Below, one piece after another: positions 40,701-46,921 of a stretch of 46,921 nucleotides of DNA. Each line of letters opens with the position of its first letter. Position 1 is the stretch's first letter. Below the pieces are notes generated by a model that did no database searches, was not told where the DNA came from, and was given only the letters and a program-made list of their open reading frames with translations. The stretch comes from Oscillospiraceae bacterium (lineage in GTDB: Bacteria > Bacillota > Clostridia > WRLR01), in the NCBI GenBank assembly GCA_009777515.1, contig WRLR01000020.1:1-46921 (forward strand), read 5' to 3'. Position numbers and translations under genes: made by a program.

Positions 40701-43052
40701 TTAAAACAAAAAGTCGGCGACGTCGAGGATCAGGCTGATGGAGCCGTCGCCGAGCAGCGTGCACCCGGAGATGCCCTTCACTTCCTTTATATATACGGGC
40801 AGGGGCTTTACGACCACCTGCCGCTGGCCAAGTATGGCGTCGACATACAGGCACACCCTGCGCGTCTCGTTTTCGACCATTATCATGATCCCGTCGAAAT
40901 AGTTCTCTACTTTGCTTTTCAGCGAGAACCTGTCGCGGAGCTTGATTATCGGGTTGGGCTCGCCCCGGATCATAATGATGGCCTCGCCGTTGACCTCCGC
41001 GATATTGTACGACTCGTTTGCCTTGAAGCTCTCTTTGATCGATGTGATGGGTATGACGAAATTCGTCTCGCCCACGTTTACAATCATGCCCTCCAGAATC
41101 GCCAGCGTGAGGGGGATCTTTATCGCAATCTGCATCCCCAAGCCTTCCGTACTGTCGAGCGTCACGCTGCCGCCCACGTTCTCGATGCCTTTTACGACGA
41201 CGTCCATACCAACGCCGCGCCCGGAGTATTCGGTGACCTCTTCGTTCGTGGAGAACCCTGCGGCGAGTATGAACTGGTTTATCTCCTTGTCGCTGAGCTC
41301 CTCGCGATTTTTCGTCGTTAACCCGTTGCGCCGGGCCTTTTCATATATTTTTTGCTTGTTCAGGCCAATCCCGTCGTCCTTGACGATAATCCAGACGTCG
41401 CCGCTCTCGTTTTTCGCCTCGAGCGTGACGGTCCCCGCGCGCTTTTTGCCCGCCCGCTCCCGGTCATCCGGCATCTCGATGCCGTGGTCGACGGAGTTGC
41501 GGATCAAGTGCATCAGTGGGTTGGTAATCTGCTCTATGATGTTTTTGTCGACTTCGGTTTCCTCGCCGATTATCTCCAGGTTGACTTCCTTGCCTAGCTT
41601 GCGGCACATATCGCGGACGATCCTGTGCATCTTTTGGAACGTGAGCGACAGGGGGACCATGCGCACGGACATGGAGACGTCCTGCAGCTCATGGATGATT
41701 TTTTGCAACTGGCGCGCGGCTTTGTTGAAGTTGTCAAGCGCGAGGCCGTCCAGATCGGGGTTCTGGCTGACCATGGACTCCGACGTGACCAGCTCGCCGA
41801 CCAGATTCATCAGCGTGTCGAGCTTGGAAATGTTGACGCTGATAATCCCCTGCTTCCCCGCGCCTCCCCCGGCGTCGCCGCCGGCGGCTTGCGCGTCGGG
41901 GCGCGGCGCCGCATGTTCCGATGCCGGGCTCAAGCTCGCGGCCGCACTGCCTGCCGCGCCTGAAGCCGCCGCCCTCGCGCCCATGCCCGCGCCCATACCT
42001 ACGCCCGCGCCAGCGCCTGCACCTGCAATTTGCGCAGCGGCAGGCTGCCCGCCCGCGCCCATGACAGCGCCAGCTCCTGCTCCGACCGCCGCTCCGGCGT
42101 TGGCTGTCGCGCCCGCGCCTTGCGCAACGGCGCCCGCAGCCTGCGTCGCAGTTGCGGCCGAAAAGATGCTGGCCACATCCAGATCGTCAATCAGGGCGAC
42201 CGCCCCCGCATTCTTTATTTGTTTTAGCGGCTTCGAGCGGATGTCAAAGGAGCGTATCAGCGGCGTGCGCTCGATGTACGCGTTGATGTCCTCGTCTTCG
42301 AGTTCGGATGCAAAAATGAGGGTAATCCCCTTTTCGCGTATCTCCATCATGGCGCTCTCGATTTCGATATTCGCGGGTATGTGCCTCAAATCCGTCGTTA
42401 TGTTATGCAGCCTGTGCACGAGCTCGAACGCGCGGATATGCTCCATGCCGCAGCCATCTTCAAAAAGAAGGTTTATTATATATGCGTAGCCGTCCTGGCC
42501 GGTAAAGCCCAGATTGGAAAAGGCGTCGTCGACGTCGCCAACATACGTCCCGTCCACTCCGGCCCCGGCGACAGCGTCGGCGCCCATGCCTGCGCCCGCA
42601 GCGCCCGAACCGACATCGCCCGCCGCGCCTACCGCGCCGTCGACATCGTCGCCCTGGCTGTCCTTGAGCTCCTCGAGATAGTTTCGGATCGTGTCGCGCA
42701 TGTCGTCCGACTTGGCGTCGGACGAACCTGTCTGCTGGATTTTGTCGATTTCGTTTTTAATGAAATCCATCCCGTCCAAAACAAGGTCCGTCAGCTTCGC
42801 GTAGTCCACATAGGTCGGGTTCGTCTCCCGCAGGAAAAAAAACAGGTCCTCGATGCTATGCGCCAGGTGTGATATGTCGTCAAACATCATCATTGCGGCG
42901 GAGCCCTTGATCGTGTGCATAATACGGAAAATCTCGTCTATGCTCCCGCTGATCCCGCTGTTCTCGCTGTCAATCATGATGTTTTCCAGTTGATCGATCA
43001 GTTGTGTCGTCTCGAACACAAACATGTCCATTAACGAATTGTCTGCAGCCAT
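40701..43052 (-). CDS. cheA: Chemotaxis histidine kinase CheA with expanded linkers
   Basis: Central kinase of chemotaxis, 783 residues from ATG 43052, which has GGGAG eight bases upstream; GTG 43061 overlaps that site. Domains in order: P1 HPt with phospho-His46 in IMHTIKGSAAMM, P2 (~185-285) with LLFEDGCGMEHIRAFELVHRL-like sequence, P3 dimerisation (LDTLMNLVGELV), P4 ATPase with RNSVDHGIE and GRGVGMDVV, and the CheW-like P5. The P1-P2 and P2-P3 linkers are replaced by long Ala/Gly runs (~40 and ~110 residues) typical of this genome's expansions; catalytic regions are intact. It is 123 bases downstream of cheY. Confidence 0.95.
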   Translation of the reverse strand: MAADNSLMDMFVFETTQLIDQLENIMIDSENSGISGSIDEIFRIMHTIKGSAAMMMFDDISHLAHSIEDLFFFLRETNPTYVDYAKLTDLVLDGMDFIKNEIDKIQQTGSSDAKSDDMRDTIRNYLEELKDSQGDDVDGAVGAAGDVGSGAAGAGMGADAVAGAGVDGTYVGDVDDAFSNLGFTGQDGYAYIINLLFEDGCGMEHIRAFELVHRLHNITTDLRHIPANIEIESAMMEIREKGITLIFASELEDEDINAYIERTPLIRSFDIRSKPLKQIKNAGAVALIDDLDVASIFSAATATQAAGAVAQGAGATANAGAAVGAGAGAVMGAGGQPAAAQIAGAGAGAGVGMGAGMGARAAASGAAGSAAASLSPASEHAAPRPDAQAAGGDAGGGAGKQGIISVNISKLDTLMNLVGELVTSESMVSQNPDLDGLALDNFNKAARQLQKIIHELQDVSMSVRMVPLSLTFQKMHRIVRDMCRKLGKEVNLEIIGEETEVDKNIIEQITNPLMHLIRNSVDHGIEMPDDRERAGKKRAGTVTLEAKNESGDVWIIVKDDGIGLNKQKIYEKARRNGLTTKNREELSDKEINQFILAAGFSTNEEVTEYSGRGVGMDVVVKGIENVGGSVTLDSTEGLGMQIAIKIPLTLAILEGMIVNVGETNFVIPITSIKESFKANESYNIAEVNGEAIIMIRGEPNPIIKLRDRFSLKSKVENYFDGIMIMVENETRRVCLYVDAILGQRQVVVKPLPVYIKEVKGISGCTLLGDGSISLILDVADFLF

Positions 43053-43175
43053 ACCAATCACTCCCTATCAGAAAGTCGTTTAAAGCAGCGCCACATTATG
43101 CTACACAAAGGAGCGCGCGGCGAATACAAGGGACGCCAGCCGCGCCGGCCGCGCCGGCTGCCCATGGAAAGCAAA

Positions 43176-43529
43176 TTATAGCGAACTCAGTGTTTTTAAA
43201 ACGAAATCTTCTTTAAAAGGTTTGACGATAAAGCTTTTGGCGCCGGATAGAATTGCTTCTTTCACAACAGGCTCCTGACCCATCGCGGACACTATGACGA
43301 CCTTCGCTTCGGAGTCGAATTGCCTGATCTGTTTGAGCGCCTGGAGACCGTCCATTTCCGGCATCGTAATGTCCATTGTGACGAAATCCGGTTTAATTTC
43401 TTTGTACTTCTGTACCGCAATCGCTCCGTTTTCCGCCTCCGCGGCGATTTCATAGCCGTTCTTTTCAAGCATCATTTTAAGCGACGCCCTCATGAACATG
43501 GCATCATCAACAACCATGACTCTTTTCAT
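43176..43529 (-). CDS. cheY: Chemotaxis response regulator CheY
   Basis: Single receiver domain of 117 residues. Acidic pair Asp8-Asp9 at the end of the first strand, phospho-acceptor Asp53 in TMDITMPEMDG, the SAM motif (VSAMGQ) and Lys in IVKPFKEDF complete the active site. No output domain. As first gene of the che unit it is the natural target of CheA, controlling the flagellar switch or another output. GGTGG precedes the ATG by five bases. I could not identify its promoter. Confidence 0.94.
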   Translation of the reverse strand: MKRVMVVDDAMFMRASLKMMLEKNGYEIAAEAENGAIAVQKYKEIKPDFVTMDITMPEMDGLQALKQIRQFDSEAKVVIVSAMGQEPVVKEAILSGAKSFIVKPFKEDFVLKTLSSL

Positions 43530-43660
43530 TTGACCACCATTATGTTAGGATTTTTTTCATTTTACGCACCCATATTTCAGATACGCTTGTATATATACCC
43601 TCATGCTTTATTATTTACACAGAAAAAGCGAGGCGATAAAAAAGCCTTAGTTAGGTATTC

Positions 43661-43738
43661 GTTTGGTTTATGTTTGGTTTATGTTTGGTTTGCGATTGGT
43701 TTACGTTTGGTATGCGTTTGGTTTTACGTTTGGTTTGC
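43661..43738. repeat. 11-bp tandem repeat, 7 copies, in the cheY/oppB divergent gap
   Basis: Seven units of GTTTGGTTTAT or close variants (one is 12 bp). The block ends ten bases before the -35 box of the opp promoter. Each unit is about one helical turn, so copy number could alter spacing to an upstream site. Confidence 0.9.
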
Positions 43739-43748
43739 GCAGGGCAGT

Positions 43749-43777
43749 TTGACATGGCGGCGGCAGTATACTAAAAT
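43749..43777 (+). promoter_or_regulatory. Sigma-A type promoter of the opp operon
   Basis: TTGACA (43749-43754), a 17-base spacer, then TAAAAT (43772-43777). The oppB ATG is 31 bases after the -10 box, so the leader is only about 25 bases. Confidence 0.78.
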
Positions 43778-43808
43778 ATATAAATTCACATTATTAGTTG
43801 GTTGATTC

Positions 43809-44750
43809 ATGTTGCGTTTCATTATCAAAAGGGTCTTGCTGGGCATCGCGGCATTAATAGCGGTAACGCTCATAACATTCTATCTTATGAACCTGATCCC
43901 CGGCGGCCCTTTTTTGAGCGAGAAGTCGCTGGCGCCGGAGGTTCTGGCGGCGATGAACGCCAAATACGGGCTGAATAAGCCTCTTCATCAGCAATATTTC
44001 ACATGGGTAACGGATCTGTTGCGCGGGGATTTGGGCGTCTCCTTTAAGATGCAAAAGAACCGCCCCGTTTTGACGATTATTAAGGAAATGTTCCCGACGT
44101 CGGTCAAGGTCGGCTCGTTCGCCGTCCTTTGGGCCACGCTGTTCGGCGTCGCCCTCGGCTCGTTCGCGGCGTACCGGAGGGGCCGCCTCGCGGACAGCGT
44201 GCTGCGGGTCGTCACGACGATGGGCGTCGTCGTCCCCGCGTTCGTCACGGCCAGCATACTGCTTGTCGTCATATCCGGCAACCTGCCGAAAATATTCCCG
44301 AGCATAGTGGACAGGCACGCCCCGTGGCACGCGTACATTTTGCCGTGCTTCACGCTCGGCCTGAACCCGATGTGCAACATCGCGCGCTACTCCAGGGCGG
44401 CCATGCTGGACGCCCTCAGCCAGGAGTACATCAGGACCGCGTACTCCAAAGGGCTCTCGGTGCGCGCCATCATATTCAAGCACGCGCTCCGCAACGCGCT
44501 GATTCCTGTCATTTCCTATGTCGGCCCGATGATCGCCTATGTCCTGACCGGCGGTTTCGTCGTCGAGACGGTGTTCAGCATCCCCGGCCTGGGGCGCTAT
44601 TTTGTCCAGAGCGTCCAGAACCGCGACTACCCGGTAATCATGGGGACGGCGGTGTTCCTCGCGTTTTTCATTATCCTGATGACGTTCATAGTCGATATTC
44701 TATATAAATTGATTGATCCGCGCATAGACATTACGGAGGAAGCGAACTAA
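43809..44750 (+). CDS. oppB: Oligopeptide ABC transporter permease OppB
   Basis: First inner-membrane permease of a peptide importer, 313 residues and six membrane segments. The N-terminal MLRFIIKRVLLGI and PGGPF motif, the EAA-loop EYIRTAYSKGLSVRAIIFKHALRNALIPV (given here as a region at ~204-232) and the C-terminal FSIPGLGRYFV match OppB/DppB. The ribosome-binding site is weak (GGTTGA). It follows a strong promoter with a repeat block upstream. No substrate-binding protein (oppA) is in the window; it may lie beyond the right edge or elsewhere. Confidence 0.94.
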   Translation: MLRFIIKRVLLGIAALIAVTLITFYLMNLIPGGPFLSEKSLAPEVLAAMNAKYGLNKPLHQQYFTWVTDLLRGDLGVSFKMQKNRPVLTIIKEMFPTSVKVGSFAVLWATLFGVALGSFAAYRRGRLADSVLRVVTTMGVVVPAFVTASILLVVISGNLPKIFPSIVDRHAPWHAYILPCFTLGLNPMCNIARYSRAAMLDALSQEYIRTAYSKGLSVRAIIFKHALRNALIPVISYVGPMIAYVLTGGFVVETVFSIPGLGRYFVQSVQNRDYPVIMGTAVFLAFFIILMTFIVDILYKLIDPRIDITEEAN

Positions 44751-44759
44751 AAAACTTAC

Positions 44760-45827
44760 ATGGACGAAGCAAAAGACGCAATAGATAACAATAAAATAAT
44801 ATATACAGCAGATGACTTTGAGCTGTCCAGCCCCGACGAAAAAGAGGGGTTCATAGCGCTGCGCCCCAGCGTGGGCTACTGGGCGGACGCGTGGCGGCGC
44901 CTGCGTCGCAACACGGTCTCCATGGTCGCGCTCGGCATAATAGCGCTGCTCGTGCTGTTTGCTTTCGTGGGCCCCCTGCTCATACCGTACAGGTACAACG
45001 AACAGATACGCACGAGCCTGAACCTGGCGCCGATGGAGTACAGCGAGGCGGAACTGACAAAAATCGCGGCCGGCGAGGCGGTCTTCCCGCATATTTTTGG
45101 CACGGACACGCATGGTCGCGACACATTGGTGCGGACGATGACCGGCGCGCGCGTTTCCATCATGATAGGCGTGTTCGCCGCACTCCTGGTGCTGTTGATC
45201 GGATCGGTTTACGGCGCGGTTTCGGGCCTGTTGGGCGGAATGGTCGACAACATCATGATGCGCATCGTCGAGATTCTATCGTCCATCCCTGACATACTGG
45301 TCGTGCTGCTGATAGCGGTCACCCTAAAGCCCGCGCTCGACGACTTTGTCAACGTCAACCGCAGCAGCGCTGTCGCCAGGTTCGTCATCATACTTGGGCC
45401 GAGCATGATCGCGATTTTCATCGCGTTCGCGCTGCTGTACTGGGTCACTATGGCGCGCATCATCCGGGGGCATGTTCTCCAGTTGAAAGAGCAGGAATAT
45501 GTGACGGCGGCGCGGGCGCTGGGCGCGAGCAACGCCCGCATTATCCGGCGCCACCTGCTGCCCAACTGCATAGGCTCCATGATAGCGGCGACCTGCCTGG
45601 AAATACCTTCGGCAATATTTTTGGAAAGCTTTCTCTCGTATCTGGGCGTCGGCGTACAGGCCCCGCTGACGAGCCTTGGCTCCATGTGCTCCGACGCGCT
45701 CGGCGGGATGTACACATACACGTACAGGCTCGTGATCCCGGCGCTGATACTGCTCACGCTGCTGCTCTGCTTCAATCTGTTCGGCGACGGGTTGCGCGAC
45801 GCGCTTGACCCGAAACTGAAAAAATAA
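44760..45827 (+). CDS. oppC: Oligopeptide ABC transporter permease OppC
   Basis: Second permease, 355 residues. The cytoplasmic N-terminus (~1-50) ends in WADAWRRLRRNTVSM, typical of OppC. FGTDTHGRDTLVRTMTGARVS is the family signature, and the EAA loop is in EYVTAARALGASNARII. The C-terminal LNLFGDGLRDALDP-like end (FNLFGDGLRDALDPKL) is typical. The only clear GGAGG is 19 bases before the ATG, inside the oppB end, so initiation may depend on coupling with oppB nine bases upstream. Pairs with OppB to form the channel. Confidence 0.94.
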   Translation: MDEAKDAIDNNKIIYTADDFELSSPDEKEGFIALRPSVGYWADAWRRLRRNTVSMVALGIIALLVLFAFVGPLLIPYRYNEQIRTSLNLAPMEYSEAELTKIAAGEAVFPHIFGTDTHGRDTLVRTMTGARVSIMIGVFAALLVLLIGSVYGAVSGLLGGMVDNIMMRIVEILSSIPDILVVLLIAVTLKPALDDFVNVNRSSAVARFVIILGPSMIAIFIAFALLYWVTMARIIRGHVLQLKEQEYVTAARALGASNARIIRRHLLPNCIGSMIAATCLEIPSAIFLESFLSYLGVGVQAPLTSLGSMCSDALGGMYTYTYRLVIPALILLTLLLCFNLFGDGLRDALDPKLKK

Positions 45828-45850
45828 ATCAAAATAATAATGAAAATAAA

Positions 45851-45924
45851 AATGAATCATAGTTAATAGTTAGTTAATAGTTAGTTAATCGTTAATCGTT
45901 AAAATATATCATAATGAATCATAG
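45851..45924. repeat. 11-bp tandem repeat and flanking 12-bp direct repeat after oppC
   Basis: AGTTAATAGTT occurs at 45861-45871, 45872-45882 and 45883-45893 (one change), then a partial copy. AATGAATCATAG flanks the block at 45851-45862 and 45913-45924. It fills the oppC-oppD gap. Confidence 0.88.
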
Positions 45925-45932
45925 ATAATCTT

Positions 45933-46921
45933 ATGGATGCTTCGAATAAAGTGGCTGGTAACGATAAAAATAATATAGGCGGCGGCATGGGCGGCAACAG
46001 TGGCGTCATGGGTGGCATGGGCAGCAACGGCGGCGGCATGGGCGGTATGGCTGGCGACGGTAGTGGCGATGCGCTGCTCTCGGTCAGGGACTTGAAGGTG
46101 TCGTTCTTCACGCCTGCGGGCGAGGTCAAGGCCGTCGACGGGATATCGTATGACGTCCGACGGAGCGAGGTCATTGGCATAGTGGGCGAGAGCGGCAGCG
46201 GCAAAAGCGTCGGGGCATACGCGATCATGGGCCTGCTGCAGAGCCCCGGGCGCGTCATCGGCGGGTCCATCGAGCTCGAAGGCGAGGACGTCCTCGGCTA
46301 CAACGAAAAACAGATGCAGGACCTGCGCGGCGGCAGGATATCGATGATATTCCAGAACCCGATGACGAGCCTGAACCCCGTATACACGATAGGCAACCAG
46401 ATACGGGAGGCGCTGTGGGCCCACCGCAATGTGAGCCGCGCCGCAGCCAATGCCCGCGTCGCCGAGATGCTCGACCTCGTCGGGATCAACAACCCGGAGA
46501 GGCGCATAAGACAGTATCCGCACGAGCTGTCGGGCGGGATGCGCCAGCGGATCATGATAGCGCTGGCGCTCATCTGCGAGCCCGCGCTCCTGATCGCCGA
46601 CGAGCCGACTACGGCGCTGGATGTGACGATACAGGCGCAGATCCTCGCGCTGATGCGCCAGATACAGACGAAGACGCAGATGGCGATTATTTTTATCACC
46701 CACAACCTGGGCGTGGTCGCGGACATATGCAGCCGCGTCGCCGTAATGTATGCCGGGCATGTGGTTGAAACCGGCCCGGTTGACGATATATTCTATAACC
46801 CCAAGCACCCGTACACCATTGGGCTGCTGCGGAGCATGCCGCGCCTCGACGCGGACGTCAAGGAGCGCCTTGTCCCCATAGAGGGGACGCCCGTGGATAT
46901 GCTGGAGCCGCCGTCGGGGTG
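45933..46921 (+). CDS. oppD: Oligopeptide ABC transporter ATP-binding protein OppD, partial
   Basis: ATPase of the peptide importer; the gene runs off the right edge after 329 complete codons. An N-terminal ~45-residue extension is a Met/Gly/Asn/Ser repeat (GGGMGGN, GGMGSNGGG, GGMGGMAG). The ATPase domain starts at LLSVRDLKVSF. Walker A is GESGSGKS (85-92), the Q-loop IFQNPMTSLNP, signature LSGGMRQR, Walker B LLIADEPTTALD and H-loop FITHN. The last residues (HPYTIGLLRSMP, IEGTPVDMLEPPSG) are those of OppD just before its Cys cluster. ATG 45933 lacks a good ribosome-binding site; internal ATG codons in the repeat (for example before AGDGSGDALLS) could be used instead. Confidence 0.92.
   Translation, partial: MDASNKVAGNDKNNIGGGMGGNSGVMGGMGSNGGGMGGMAGDGSGDALLSVRDLKVSFFTPAGEVKAVDGISYDVRRSEVIGIVGESGSGKSVGAYAIMGLLQSPGRVIGGSIELEGEDVLGYNEKQMQDLRGGRISMIFQNPMTSLNPVYTIGNQIREALWAHRNVSRAAANARVAEMLDLVGINNPERRIRQYPHELSGGMRQRIMIALALICEPALLIADEPTTALDVTIQAQILALMRQIQTKTQMAIIFITHNLGVVADICSRVAVMYAGHVVETGPVDDIFYNPKHPYTIGLLRSMPRLDADVKERLVPIEGTPVDMLEPPSG

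Noticed and set aside
40912-42489. A 525-residue open frame antisense to cheA
   Set aside because: It mirrors the cheA frame, its composition is Ser/Pro/Ala/Ile-rich without any motif, and cheA on the other strand has full domain support. Long antisense frames are expected in GC-rich coding DNA.
43138-43159. GC-rich hairpin between cheY and cheA as a terminator
   Set aside because: It is a perfect 9-bp tandem duplication (CGCGCCGGC twice) that happens to be self-complementary; no T run follows on either strand.
1-46921. tRNA, rRNA or known riboswitch
   Set aside because: I looked at the gaps between genes and saw no cloverleaf, rRNA segment or riboswitch core; a covariance-model search would be needed to exclude small RNAs.

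Overview
The window looks like a chromosomal segment of an anaerobic, GC-rich member of the Firmicutes (Clostridia). The evidence is gene content and order: a maf-mreB-mreC-mreD-PBP2 cluster, Firmicutes-type DnaD and DnaC primosome proteins, a giant 2-hydroxyacyl-CoA dehydratase activase protein, an NptA-PhoU fusion transporter and a DUF3006/metallo-hydrolase pair. Codon use favours GC-rich third positions but also uses ATA (Ile) and AGG (Arg) freely. I cannot name a genus. I see no phage, integrase, transposase, CRISPR array, rRNA or tRNA.

Layout. 1-5.7 kb: cell-wall elongation operon (tail of an unknown gene, maf, mreB, mreC, mreD, mrdA). 5.9-10.5 kb, minus strand: glgA-like glycosyltransferase, dnaD, dnaC and a rhomboid protease in one tight operon. 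10.8-13.5 kb: TetR regulator, membrane-anchored unknown protein, AraD-like epimerase. 13.7-20.7 kb: thioredoxin, 1537-residue activase/dehydratase protein, Na/phosphate transporter. 20.8-26.7 kb: aconitase-family hydratase, NADP-type isocitrate dehydrogenase (the citrate to 2-oxoglutarate branch), hybrid histidine kinase. 26.7-34.2 kb, minus strand: secreted stalk-domain protein, enolase-superfamily enzyme, aldo/keto reductase, Xaa-Pro aminopeptidase and a secreted two-domain protein of unknown family. 34.5-38.3 kb: heterodimeric ABC exporter. 38.4-43.5 kb, minus strand: DUF3006, ComEC-like metallo-hydrolase, cheW, cheA, cheY. 43.8 kb to the end: oligopeptide ABC transporter oppB, oppC and partial oppD.

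The most unusual theme is sequence expansion in two forms. First, tandem repeats with units of 11-36 bp sit on or just beyond the stop codons of many genes (mreB, the 11.6-kb gene, araD, the secreted protein, the ABC exporter/DUF3006 junction, oppC). Second, conserved housekeeping proteins carry in-frame repeat inserts: hexapeptides inside the DnaC zinc loop, eight heptads in the activase protein, Ala/Gly runs in GlgA, CheA, DnaD, an ABC nucleotide-binding domain, the metallo-hydrolase and OppD. Maf contains an insert made of nested palindromes, and short palindromic repeats recur between genes at 29.4, 30.4 and 40.1 kb.

Other points for a second look are a perfect 12-bp inverted repeat flanking an extended -10 promoter ahead of trxA (a possible invertible promoter), an Asn in place of the usual phosphate-loop Asp in MreB, and an altered KxGGL motif in the GlgA-like protein. 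All family calls come from reading motifs by eye; no database search was run.
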